Shown here in pieces: positions 16,133 to 24,397 of a stretch of 46,354 nt of DNA. The stretch is from Chloroflexota bacterium (GTDB taxonomy: Bacteria > Chloroflexota > Ktedonobacteria > Ktedonobacterales > Ktedonobacteraceae). A model generated the notes under the pieces. The model searched no databases and was not told where the DNA came from. It saw nothing but the letters and a program-made list of their open reading frames with translations. How positions within the stretch are numbered: the stretch's first letter is position 1; each line of letters starts with the position of its first letter. The position numbers were made by a program, and so were the translations under genes. The DNA is taken from contig VBJK01000098.1 in NCBI GenBank assembly GCA_005879655.1, forward strand, positions 1 to 46,354, given 5' to 3'.

Positions 16133-17476
16133 TTACGGAGTATGTATCATAGCATGGATGAGATCAGGTATGAGTTTTTCCGCGTTAGGCGCACCCAGAC
16201 CAGTCACGGGGTCCCAACCAGGCACGGCAGGATAGCCCTGGACTCCAGCAGCAACATTGGTATTGTTTCCGACCGTGATATCATGAAAGTCCTGGCTATA
16301 GCTCTTGTGATCGGCCCCTAGCTTGTAGAGGGCTGGATTGATGAAACCGAGGGGGTGATCGGCCATCTGGTTGGCAATGGCGATAATACCAGCCCAGAGA
16401 GGTACACTAGCGCTGGTCCCACCAGCCATGCTCCACATACCATTTTCGTAGAAGGCGAGGCCCGTATATGGATCAGCATCGCCAGAGACATCAGGAACAC
16501 CCCGGCGATTCTTGAGTTGTTTTTGTACCTCTGCGGGCAAGTCCTGCTGGTAGGATGGCGTTTTATAGAAGCGGCTGAAACCACCGCCACTGCCATTCCA
16601 TGCCTGTTCGGTGAAAGTGTTACCCACGTGTCTTACACTGGTCCCGCCAACGCTAGTAACCCAGGGTGAGTCGGCGGCGAAGCTGGTAGTCGGCACATGG
16701 GCGAGCTGAGTTCCCAGCAGATTGGCTTTGTCAGTCGCTCCGTCATCGCCTGAAGAGGAGAAATAGGTAATACCATACTGCGTTGTCCCCTGTTGCAGCA
16801 TCGTGTTCCATGCCTGGAGTTCTTGTTGCCCTTTCTCGTCTTGTAACGTCAGTTCTGATGCCCCCCAACTTTGCGAGACAATACTACCAAGCCTGTGATC
16901 AATAACGTACTGGTTCAGCTGACGAAATTCAGGCAGGCCAGTGGTGCCCTGGATTTCGGCAACCGGACTGGTCAGGACCACAATTTTCGCATCAGGGGCG
17001 ATAGCATGAATAATCTGTACATCTAGCGTCGTCTCAGCAGCCCAACCTCTTTTATCGTTTCTTGGATCGTATTCAGGGATATTGAGTGGAGAGATAATCT
17101 GGAGATCAACGGGGGGTAAACCGAACTGCTGATCAAACTTCTCCATATCCTGCTTGAGCGTAGGGCTACCGAAAGAAACAATATCGACCACTGTTTGCCC
17201 CTTACCTGTAAAGCCGCGATCTATCAACTGCTGCACACCATACGCCATACGCAATGTGCGCGGCGTGAGGCAGGTAGGGCGATCTTTTAACTCGACTGGA
17301 CAGAGACCTTTATCTGTGGTGTTATTCGTCTCGGTCGTATGCAGAGATGGCGCGGTAAGAGTCACGTTCATCGGCTTCGATTGACTACTACTAATCTTCG
17401 CGCTCTGAGCGTTACAGGCAACCAGCAGTAGGCATAGAACCAGTAAGGCAAGCAAACGTTGAGCAATACGATGCAT
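16133..17476 (-). CDS. sedolisin (S53) family serine peptidase, lipoprotein
   Basis: 447 residues from an ATG six bases after AGGAG. The lipoprotein signal [13 protein letters not shown] places Cys21 as the lipidated residue, so the enzyme should be membrane-tethered outside. The S53 catalytic set is complete: Glu148 and Asp152 ([11 protein letters not shown]), oxyanion Asp244 ([10 protein letters not shown]), Ser355 ([13 protein letters not shown]). The C-terminal Ca site is FHDITVGNN and [15 protein letters not shown]. These peptidases act at acid pH. The long pro-domain (about 150-200 residues) of kumamolisins is missing: the catalytic domain begins by about residue 70. It ends 32 bp before thiD on the same strand. 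Confidence 0.94.
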   Translation of the reverse strand: MHRIAQRLLALLVLCLLLVACNAQSAKISSSQSKPMNVTLTAPSLHTTETNNTTDKGLCPVELKDRPTCLTPRTLRMAYGVQQLIDRGFTGKGQTVVDIVSFGSPTLKQDMEKFDQQFGLPPVDLQIISPLNIPEYDPRNDKRGWAAETTLDVQIIHAIAPDAKIVVLTSPVAEIQGTTGLPEFRQLNQYVIDHRLGSIVSQSWGASELTLQDEKGQQELQAWNTMLQQGTTQYGITYFSSSGDDGATDKANLLGTQLAHVPTTSFAADSPWVTSVGGTSVRHVGNTFTEQAWNGSGGGFSRFYKTPSYQQDLPAEVQKQLKNRRGVPDVSGDADPYTGLAFYENGMWSMAGGTSASVPLWAGIIAIANQMADHPLGFINPALYKLGADHKSYSQDFHDITVGNNTNVAAGVQGYPAVPGWDPVTGLGAPNAEKLIPDLIHAMIHTP

Positions 17477-17595
17477 CTTGTGCTCCTAAAAATGTTTCAC
17501 TAAGGTCAGGCAACATCCTGGTACTTGCAGTACAATTCGTGCGATCCGCTTTAGGGATCTCACTTTATCAACGCGCTCCAGCAGACTTTCTTGTG

Positions 17596-17726
17596 TGGTA
17601 ACTACTCAGGTCTCTTTTCCCCTGCACCACCTTCGGCGGCGGGATGAGCAGAAGGAAGCGGAGACGCCTTGCACCCAGCCAAGGGGCCTGGCAGGCCCCT
17701 TGGAACCCCCTGCTGAGCAGTTACCA
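17596..17726. repeat. MITE-like element, family 2
   Basis: The 131-bp element has terminal inverted repeats TGGTAACTACTCAG (17596) and CTGAGCAGTTACCA (to 17726), with 13 of 14 positions matching. The interior includes CACCTTCGGCGGCGGG and a palindrome AAGGGGCCTGGCAGGCCCCTT. It has no coding capacity. It occupies the 17477-17870 gap between the divergent S53 peptidase and A2M genes. The remaining bases hold only promoter-like TTGT/TATG sequence of low quality. Confidence 0.7.
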
Positions 17727-17870
17727 TACAAGATGGTGCAACAAGCATATAGTGTTTGTACTTGTCTTGTGTCTGAGGTACGATATGCGAGTTAGGCTCT
17801 GATGGAACGCAATACAGATATCCTATCATTGCCGGGATAAGATCAAGAAGCTATCAAGGATAAGGAAGAT

Positions 17871-20800
17871 ATGACGCAAAGAAATTCTTTACCAGATCAT
17901 GATCAATTGCTCCGTGTTTCTGACTGGTCGATGCCGCAGCAACTTGGGGATAGCGTGCTCTTAGGAAACTGGTTCGTCTTTCTCAAAGCTGAATGGCTAC
18001 AGCGTTCTGGCATGGAGGTGGCACTAGCGGCTACCAGCATCGATAGTAGTCATGCAAAACCAGCCATTGTTTTTCGTGGCAAAGAGACGCTGAAGCTACC
18101 GGGTATACAGATTGACCCAAAACCTTTGCCACCTGCGGATCTCGTCGCCATCACCTGCGATAAATCTTTGTATCGTGTTGGTCAGGATACTGTACGTCTG
18201 CTGCTTGCCTCGCCACAACGGCGCAATACGACACAGAAGCTCAGACTGACACTCAACAGCAATACTTACTCAGAGCAACAGATACAGCTAGATGAGTATG
18301 GACTGTGCCTGCACGCTGTGCGTGACTTGCCCGAAGGTGAATATACGGCAGGTATCGCAGACATAGAAGCAGCTGCTTGCCGCTTTGAGATTGCCGAGTA
18401 CCGTCTGGTTCCGTTCAACGTCGAGCTAGCTGAGCAACAACTGAGCGGCACAACGCTACGCTACACGCTTAGCGTCACCACGTTTAATCTCCCCTATAGC
18501 GGTCCAGTGGAGGTTGAATTGCAAGAACGTGGTCAGCGTGTTGGCAAGCGTACGACGTTGCATTGTAATAGCGAGGGACGGTGTCAGGGAGCGGTTACAT
18601 TGTCTGGCATGGGTCCGTATACACTCAATGTGCTGGCAGGAGAGCGTACCGCGACCGTGGTTCTGAAGGGTTCTGAGCAGGAGCGCCGTGAAACCCTGCC
18701 GATTAACGCTTTAGGCGAAGAGCATCAGGCAAGTCTGTTACCATTGCCACAGGCGAACCAATGCCGAGGCATGTATATCGCGCGTAGCGGCTCTAACACC
18801 GAACCGTTTCTGGTAGAGCGCGTGATTGGGCCAGAGGTTGACATTACGGCACGTGCGACTAGCGAGCTGGTTCGTGTCGTTGTCGTTGATGCGGTGCATG
18901 GTACCAGCAATGAGCACATCTATGAGCGGGTCAATGCCGGAGACCATCTGCGCTTGCCTGTACCCACTCCGTACGGTGTGGTCCTGGTAGGAGCATTTAT
19001 AGATGGCGCAGCCTGGGAAGGCTGGTGCGCGGTGCTGCGCCCCGTCGAACTCGATCTCGCCTGCATGGCCCCGCAAGAGGCAAAACCCGGTAGCCGTGTC
19101 ACCATTACGCTCAAGACCGGTATCCATGATCGTGTGATACCTGTGCAGTTGATTGTGAAAGATCAACGCTTAACTGCACCCAGTGATCCAGCAGTGGAAT
19201 TAGCAGCATGTATCAAAAAAAATCTGAGCACATGGCGTGAGCAGGCATTTACCGGCAAGGTTGAACGCACGCTGGCAAGCGCACAAGCAAGTCCATTTCT
19301 GCCCCCTCCAATGTTTAGGATGATGGCCGCCAGTAGTCCAATGGTTCCCCCTTCGGCTCCTGTAGCTACTTCCGCTATGCCGGTTGCCAGACAGGCACGT
19401 TTTGGCTTTGCCAGTCCAGTTCCCCGGCAGGCCGCTGCTTTGGAAGCGCTGGCCCAAGGTGTGCCAGGAGCCACGACACCAGCAGGGACTGCATCGTCAG
19501 GCAAAACTGCTATGCCGACGACCCTTGCGCAGGTACGTTTACAATTTGCTGAGGTTGTCTATAATCAGCTTGTGCAAGTACAAGGGGAAGCGCATGTTGA
19601 GGTCACGCTGGGCGATAGTATGACGCGCTATAGCATTGAAGCCTTTGCCCTCTCAGCAGAACCTCTGGATTGGCAGCGTGCAGAGACAACGATTAACGCT
19701 GTCCAGTCCGTCTATGGTGAATTAACCGTCTCACCCTTTGTGCGCGCGGGTGATCCAGTTATGGGGCGTCTCGATGTTGGTGCGGCTTCTGGTAGCGCAA
19801 TGGTTGAGGTACAGCATAATGATACGCCTGTGCCGCTGTTCTACGAAAGTGGCGAAGCCATCACAGCAGGATTGCCCATTCCCTCCGGCTCAGTCTTACG
19901 TTTCCCGCTTAAGCCTGGTACCATCACGGCTATAGTGCGCGATGCTCGTAAGGGAGGGCTTGACGTGAGTGAGCGCTACATCAGCGAACCAGGACGGCTA
20001 CGCCATGTCACACGCAGTCTCCGTATACTTACTCCTGGCGATGAAGTCACCTTGCGCACGGAGCAAGCATTAGAATTACGCCCCTTGCCCGGTCTGGAGC
20101 GACCATTTCAGCTCTTCGTAGAAGAAGCCTGTCAGTATCCCTACGGTTGTGTTGAACAGACTTCATGCAAGCTCTTAGCTATGTTGACTGGTTATATTAC
20201 GAATATGGGAAAGACAGAATCGGCCAGTAGCTACGAAACGGCAATTATTGCCTGGCATAAGCGTCTACAGAGCATGTACCTACCAGGGAGTGGTTTTTGT
20301 CTCTATCCACCAACCGATAGCCAGTCGCGCAAACCAGATACTCATTACGCACCATTAGCAACCAAACGTCTACTCGCATTCCCAGAAGCCGACAGTGCTG
20401 GCATCAAGCAGGAAGCCCTGCGCGAGATCCTTGCCAATATCCAGCTTATGGCTCAGGACGCAGCGAAATACTACAAAATTGAGTATCCCCCTAAAAAGAT
20501 CGATGATTGCTATAGTGCGTATCTGGTAGTCAACGCCGCAAAGGCTTCCGCACAAGATAAAGAGCGGGCCATAAACTTTGTCCTCAAGCATTTGACGATG
20601 AAAGATAACCAAGCCAGCGTTGTCGTCTCACCTCGTGACCAAGCACATAGGTTCTATGGTGCTATGGTTGCGCAACGTGCGGAAACTGCCTATGCAGCAG
20701 CAGTACTATTACAGGCGGGAGATCTAAACCGAGCTATTGCCGCAACCAACTATGTCACCAGCCAGTTCAATGCCAATGGCATACTCTACAGTACAGTAGA

Positions 20801-21368
20801 TACTGCCGCTGGCCTAGCACTACTCTTAAGCTTGCGTAAGGCTGGCATTGCGACTGATGCTACCGGTGGGCGCGTCGTACTCAATGGAGAGGAGATGACC
20901 CTGCAACAGGCGATACAGCATGAAGGGAAAGTCGAGTCATTGCGCTGTCTCGATGGGATGGTGCTAGCTCAGGTTACGAAGGAGATACAAGAAGATTGGA
21001 GTACGCTCAAGCGCGAATTGCCTGTAACGGTCCGTTTAGAAAAAAAGGGACAGGCACAGCAACATTTCACGGTTGGCGATGAGATTGACCTCGTGATCAA
21101 AGTGCAAAACTATGAGCCGGGCTTCATCTTTAGCCTGGATTTCTGTGGCAAAAATGAGCTGCATGTGCCCCTGGTGGCGGTGGGGAGTACAGAGCTGTCC
21201 GCTGTGGGGAAAAAAGATGAATTGCGTCAATGGTGGGGTATGGACAAAGATAAGGGGATAGGACAGGCACAGCACTGGGCCGTGATAGTACGCAATATGT
21301 TTAAAGAAGAGCAGGTTGGGAATCCTGGTTTATTGCAGATCGTGGTAAGGGAAAAGGTCGCCGTCTAG
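17871..21368 (+). CDS. alpha-2-macroglobulin-like protein with thioester motif, no visible export signal
   Basis: 1165 residues from an ATG behind AAGGA. Beta-rich macroglobulin-type repeats fill the first two thirds (CDKSLYRVGQDTVRLLLASP, YTLSVTTFNLPYSGPVEVEL). A Pro/Ala/Met-rich linker at about 480-545 may be the bait region. The thioester domain is signed by PYGCVEQTSCKLLAML, with Cys760 and Gln763 of the CxEQ motif. A C-terminal receptor-binding-like beta domain closes the protein. Family members trap proteases. Bacterial ones are normally lipoproteins or periplasmic. Here the N-terminus (MTQRNSLPDHDQLLRVSDWS) has no signal peptide, lipobox or TM segment, so a cytoplasmic place is suggested unless the start is wrong. 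It is monocistronic, ending at a hairpin. Confidence 0.85.
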   Translation: MTQRNSLPDHDQLLRVSDWSMPQQLGDSVLLGNWFVFLKAEWLQRSGMEVALAATSIDSSHAKPAIVFRGKETLKLPGIQIDPKPLPPADLVAITCDKSLYRVGQDTVRLLLASPQRRNTTQKLRLTLNSNTYSEQQIQLDEYGLCLHAVRDLPEGEYTAGIADIEAAACRFEIAEYRLVPFNVELAEQQLSGTTLRYTLSVTTFNLPYSGPVEVELQERGQRVGKRTTLHCNSEGRCQGAVTLSGMGPYTLNVLAGERTATVVLKGSEQERRETLPINALGEEHQASLLPLPQANQCRGMYIARSGSNTEPFLVERVIGPEVDITARATSELVRVVVVDAVHGTSNEHIYERVNAGDHLRLPVPTPYGVVLVGAFIDGAAWEGWCAVLRPVELDLACMAPQEAKPGSRVTITLKTGIHDRVIPVQLIVKDQRLTAPSDPAVELAACIKKNLSTWREQAFTGKVERTLASAQASPFLPPPMFRMMAASSPMVPPSAPVATSAMPVARQARFGFASPVPRQAAALEALAQGVPGATTPAGTASSGKTAMPTTLAQVRLQFAEVVYNQLVQVQGEAHVEVTLGDSMTRYSIEAFALSAEPLDWQRAETTINAVQSVYGELTVSPFVRAGDPVMGRLDVGAASGSAMVEVQHNDTPVPLFYESGEAITAGLPIPSGSVLRFPLKPGTITAIVRDARKGGLDVSERYISEPGRLRHVTRSLRILTPGDEVTLRTEQALELRPLPGLERPFQLFVEEACQYPYGCVEQTSCKLLAMLTGYITNMGKTESASSYETAIIAWHKRLQSMYLPGSGFCLYPPTDSQSRKPDTHYAPLATKRLLAFPEADSAGIKQEALREILANIQLMAQDAAKYYKIEYPPKKIDDCYSAYLVVNAAKASAQDKERAINFVLKHLTMKDNQASVVVSPRDQAHRFYGAMVAQRAETAYAAAVLLQAGDLNRAIAATNYVTSQFNANGILYSTVDTAAGLALLLSLRKAGIATDATGGRVVLNGEEMTLQQAIQHEGKVESLRCLDGMVLAQVTKEIQEDWSTLKRELPVTVRLEKKGQAQQHFTVGDEIDLVIKVQNYEPGFIFSLDFCGKNELHVPLVAVGSTELSAVGKKDELRQWWGMDKDKGIGQAQHWAVIVRNMFKEEQVGNPGLLQIVVREKVAV

Positions 21369-21383
21369 TCTGATAGTCCTAGC

Positions 21384-21416
21384 TGCGGCCTGAGTAGCTT
21401 GACCAATCAGGCCGCA
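21384..21416 (+). terminator. intrinsic-type terminator of the A2M-like gene
   Basis: TGCGGCCTGA (21384-21393) pairs with TCAGGCCGCA (21407-21416) across a 13-nt loop, followed by TTTAGG. It starts 16 bp after the stop. Confidence 0.7.
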
Positions 21417-21509
21417 TTTAGGTACATTCTCTTCTAGACGCTAAAGAGCTGAATGAAACTGAAATGTGTACTATTATTATAGAATGTTAATGGATTGAAG
21501 GAACTACGT

Positions 21510-22592
21510 ATGCCGTTGATGGATCGTCGTCAAATTACTAATGCTGAGCAACAACAGTCAGGTATCGACTTATTACAGACTCCTGACCTGGCCAGCGAAG
21601 ATTCTCCCGTTGAGCAGTTGCCCTTTCCTAATCCTGTCTCTAATGGACTTGCGCCAGTACCATATAATCAGCTTTCAGCTCCCCCGGATACAGCTCTGGC
21701 TCCTGTCAGACCTCATCCAATCACCTCACCCGGTGCAGACGGCGTACTGAGAGAAACACCAGATACCAGCCGTGCACTCATTGATCCTTCTATCTCCCCC
21801 AAGAGAACGCGCGCATTGCCTGACGCAAACCTCACACGCCAATTGATCGAGAGACAAGCGAGTTTATTTCCAGAGCCGAAGACTAACACGACTTCTTCAC
21901 GAGAGCCACTGGTGATCCGAGGAAGTGGCACCAAAAGTCCTGGCTTGCCACGCCCGCCACAAGGTCGGCGTCTCGTGATAAATGCGGCAGTCACCGCGCT
22001 CTTGCTCTTTATCGTACTCAGCACGTTACTGGCTGTGCTCCCAGCTGGCACAGACGCCCATGGCGGGGGACTAGGTCTCCTTGATCCTATTACGAAATTT
22101 GTTAATACAAAAGGCAACAACTCAGCACGCATTGCATCGCAAGCAGCAACGGCAACCGCTGTGACGCAAGATGGTTATGACCCTGGAGCACAGGCTGGTA
22201 CTTTTATTGGCGTCGCACCCCCACCGCCTAATGCTAATGCCAATGGGAATAATTTTTATTACGGCCAATGCACCTATTGGGCAGCGACGCGCTATCATCA
22301 ATTAACGGGTATCTGGGTATCCTGGCAAGGTAATGCTAACCAATGGGTTGGTGGTGCAGCTCAAAACGGTTGGGTAGTGTCGGGTATTCCAAAACTTCAC
22401 TCAGTTATTGTACTACAGGCTTTTGTACAAGGCGCTGGCTATTACGGTCACGTTGCGATTGTAGAGGGAATTAATCCTGATGGCAGTGTGACGACTAGTA
22501 ACTGGAACTGGGGCGGTGCTTGGGCGACAACGACCTACGTTACGTTTTATCCCGGACCAGGTGTAAACTTTGTTTATGCCGCAGGACACTAG
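21510..22592 (+). CDS. membrane-anchored CHAP-domain amidase/endopeptidase
   Basis: 360 residues from ATG 21510 with AAGGA seven bases upstream (a TTG at 21495 is in frame). The N-terminal 155 residues are a long Pro/Ser/Gln-rich cytoplasmic part. One TM segment follows (INAAVTALLLFIVLSTLLAV, about 160-182). The exported C-terminal CHAP domain has Cys254 in YYGQCTYWAATRY and His314 in YYGHVAIVEGI, the cysteine peptidase pair that cuts peptidoglycan peptides or amide bonds. The likely role is cell-wall remodelling. The stop TAG at 22590-22592 is made from the C-TA-G boundary of MITE copy d, so the element defines the present C-terminus (VNFVYAAGH). Confidence 0.9.
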   Translation: MPLMDRRQITNAEQQQSGIDLLQTPDLASEDSPVEQLPFPNPVSNGLAPVPYNQLSAPPDTALAPVRPHPITSPGADGVLRETPDTSRALIDPSISPKRTRALPDANLTRQLIERQASLFPEPKTNTTSSREPLVIRGSGTKSPGLPRPPQGRRLVINAAVTALLLFIVLSTLLAVLPAGTDAHGGGLGLLDPITKFVNTKGNNSARIASQAATATAVTQDGYDPGAQAGTFIGVAPPPPNANANGNNFYYGQCTYWAATRYHQLTGIWVSWQGNANQWVGGAAQNGWVVSGIPKLHSVIVLQAFVQGAGYYGHVAIVEGINPDGSVTTSNWNWGGAWATTTYVTFYPGPGVNFVYAAGH

Positions 22593-22710
22593 TGCAAAAA
22601 CAAAAGAGCTGATAGGGATTGGGGGTGGCATTTGGCGAAGCCGCCCTGGCGGGGTTTGGGGTGTCCCCAAATGCTTCCATTCCCCAAAAGGTTTTGGGAT
22701 TATGCACTAG
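22589..22710 (-). repeat. MITE-like element, family 1, copy d (inverted)
   Basis: Read on the minus strand the ends are CTAGTGCATAATCCC and ..TTTGCACTAG, with the usual interior. Its plus-strand left boundary CTAG overlaps the stop codon of the CHAP gene. Family 2-type palindromic units follow immediately (22712). Confidence 0.88.
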
Positions 22711-22711
22711 A

Positions 22712-22779
22712 TAGTTGCGCAATGCATTGCACCTGGAACAAGAACAAAGAAAACAGGCGCAATGCATTGCACAGCTACG
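22712..22779. repeat. two facing CGTAGC-type palindromic units
   Basis: Unit 5 (TAGTTGCGCAATGCATTGC.., 22712-22733) faces unit 6 (GGCGCAATGCATTGCACAGC.., 22756-22779) with a 22-nt spacer. Each unit contains its own GCAATGCATTGC palindrome, and the two together form a larger hairpin. Unit 6 on the minus strand reads CGTAGCTGTGCAA, and its TAG is the stop codon of rnhB. The same unit type occurs at 28563-28726. Confidence 0.75.
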
Positions 22780-23473
22780 AGTCTTTCTCAGCTGCATCAG
22801 AAAAAAGGCCAAAGAGCATTTCTCGGACGGGCTTGAAGCTCCGACGATGATGCGGCGTCACCCCGTATTTTTGTAGAGCAGCCAAATGAGCAGCACTACC
22901 ATAGCCCTTGTGCTGAGCAAAGCCATACGCAGGATATGCATCATGTAATTGCCGCATAAGACGATCTCGTGTGACTTTCGCAACAATGGATGCGGCAGCA
23001 ATAGAAAGACAACGAGCATCACCTTTAATGATCGAACGCTGGGGTAATGTGATGTTTGATAGGAGCAGAGCATCCAGCAGTAGCGCCTGTGGCTGTGGAG
23101 AAAGTTCTTGTAGCGCAGTACACATAGCCCATTTGGTCGCCTGCAAAATATTGCGTTCGTCGATTAACGTAACTGAGCCAATACCAACGCCGACCGCGAC
23201 TGCCTCCCGCATAATAGTATCGTAGAGGCGTGCGCGCATCGGCGCGGTCAACTGCTTGGAGTCGTTAACACCCGCGAAGCGCTCCAAAATATCCCCTGGC
23301 GGCTCGTGGAGTGGTAACAGAACAGCAGCAGCAACAACCGGACCAGCGAGGCAACCTCGTCCAGCCTCGTCCAGTCCAGCGACAAAGCAATAGCCCTGCT
23401 CAAACAGGGCCATTTCTTCTAGCAGTGTGGGACAATCTTTCCTACTCGTTGCCACTAGCTTCCGTTGCAACAT
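22775..23473 (-). CDS. rnhB: ribonuclease HII
   Basis: RNase HII removes ribonucleotides from DNA and RNA primers. Signatures: [20 protein letters not shown] (catalytic Asp and Glu), [11 protein letters not shown], the LLLDALLL catalytic Asp, [21 protein letters not shown], then [19 protein letters not shown] and [11 protein letters not shown]. The start is uncertain. The frame is open to 23503 and overlaps the end of rplS. ATG 23473 and GTG 23455 both precede the conserved [14 protein letters not shown], and none has a strong SD, suggesting translational coupling to rplS. The stop TAG lies inside a CGTAGC-type repeat unit (22756-22779). The order rplS-rnhB is a common bacterial arrangement. 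Confidence 0.95.
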   Translation of the reverse strand: MLQRKLVATSRKDCPTLLEEMALFEQGYCFVAGLDEAGRGCLAGPVVAAAVLLPLHEPPGDILERFAGVNDSKQLTAPMRARLYDTIMREAVAVGVGIGSVTLIDERNILQATKWAMCTALQELSPQPQALLLDALLLSNITLPQRSIIKGDARCLSIAAASIVAKVTRDRLMRQLHDAYPAYGFAQHKGYGSAAHLAALQKYGVTPHHRRSFKPVREMLFGLFSDAAEKDS

Positions 23474-23858
23474 TGGCAGCGGCTGTCTTCGCGGCAGCTG
23501 CATTGGCGGCGGCAGTGGCTTTAGCAGCCAACTGCTTGGCGCTCAACGGACGAACTTCCTTCAGGCGAGCAGCTTTACCAGTCAAGCCACGCAGATAGTA
23601 GAGCTGCTTACGCCGTACGCGAGCATGCCGCAGCACTTCAATCTTCTCGATACTCCGGTTGACGCCACCACCACGAATGCGCATCACAACACCCTCAAAT
23701 GGCTGTAAACGTTCGCGGCTACCTTCAACCACTTTCACTTGTAGGCGAACAGTATCGCCTGATCGGAGTTCGGGTACATCTTTTCGTAACTGAGCACTTT
23801 CGACAGCGGCCAGTAGCGCACGCCCTGCTGGCTTCGTTACGACTTGTTTGTCGGCCAT
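23442..23858 (-). CDS. rplS: 50S ribosomal protein bL19 with an internal gap
   Basis: 138 residues. L19 lies at the 30S-50S interface (bridge B8 region). The N-terminal half is canonical: [20 protein letters not shown] then [20 protein letters not shown]. After RGGGVN the protein jumps to [20 protein letters not shown] and [10 protein letters not shown]. In usual L19 proteins about 22 residues (the [20 protein letters not shown]-type block) stand between GGG-I/V and IEKIEV. They are absent here without a frameshift (junction near 23650-23662). A 35-residue Ala/Lys tail ([17 protein letters not shown]) is added at the C-terminus. It overlaps or couples to rnhB. Confidence 0.93.
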   Translation of the reverse strand: MADKQVVTKPAGRALLAAVESAQLRKDVPELRSGDTVRLQVKVVEGSRERLQPFEGVVMRIRGGGVNRSIEKIEVLRHARVRRKQLYYLRGLTGKAARLKEVRPLSAKQLAAKATAAANAAAAKTAAANVATEASGNE

Positions 23859-23929
23859 CTCAAACCTCCAGATGCGCTCAGTGCTCAGCGACAGTGCATA
23901 GCTAGGTACGGAGCAATGGGCGCAAGAAA

Positions 23930-24196
23930 TTATTTCGCGTTAAGCTGCTTCATCAGACGCGACTTGCGGCGTGCAGCGTTATTCTTATGAAGGACACCCT
24001 TCTTTGCGGCACGATCAAGTTCGCTAACTGCGGCACGTACAGCAACCTCTGCGGTTGCTTGATCCATACTCGCGCTTGTAATAGCTACACGAGCTTTCGT
24101 CACTTGTGTCTTGACGAGTGATTTGACGCTGCGATTGTGAGTGCGGCGCTTTTGCTCTTGGCGCATGCGCTTCTCAGCTGCGGCATTATTTGGCAT
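23930..24196 (-). CDS. rpsT: 30S ribosomal protein bS20
   Basis: 88 residues from an ATG 8 nt after GGAGGAAG. An upstream open extension is not supported. S20 binds 16S rRNA near the 5' and 3' minor domains during 30S assembly. The protein is Lys/Arg/Ala-rich and helical as in the family: [62 protein letters not shown]. It is monocistronic on the minus strand, between rplS and a perfect 80-bp palindrome. Confidence 0.96.
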   Translation of the reverse strand: MPNNAAAEKRMRQEQKRRTHNRSVKSLVKTQVTKARVAITSASMDQATAEVAVRAAVSELDRAAKKGVLHKNNAARRKSRLMKQLNAK

Positions 24197-24317
24197 GTAG
24201 TAATCTTCCTCCCCGGACGGTCTGCCTCTTGACACAGGCATTATCACAAAAATGCCGACAAGATTGTCGGACTGAGTGAGTGCGCGTAGATTATAACAGA
24301 AGTCCCTCAAAGCTGTC

Positions 24318-24397
24318 AAACAAAGTGGTATGCATGTTGGGTATGAGAAGATTGCCCCGGCAATCTTCTCATACCCAACATGCATACCACTTTGTTT
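24318..24397. terminator. perfect 80-bp palindrome after the L,D-transpeptidase gene
   Basis: The 39-bp arms (24318-24356 and 24359-24397) are exact reverse complements around the 2-nt loop CC. The outer ends are AAACAAAGTGG and CCACTTTGTTT, the centre ATTGCC-CC-GGCAAT. The stop codon TAA (24398-24396) of the minus-strand gene overlaps the outermost two bases. On the minus strand the stem is followed by GACAGC, not a U-run, though the arm itself ends TTTGTTT. Confidence 0.8.
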
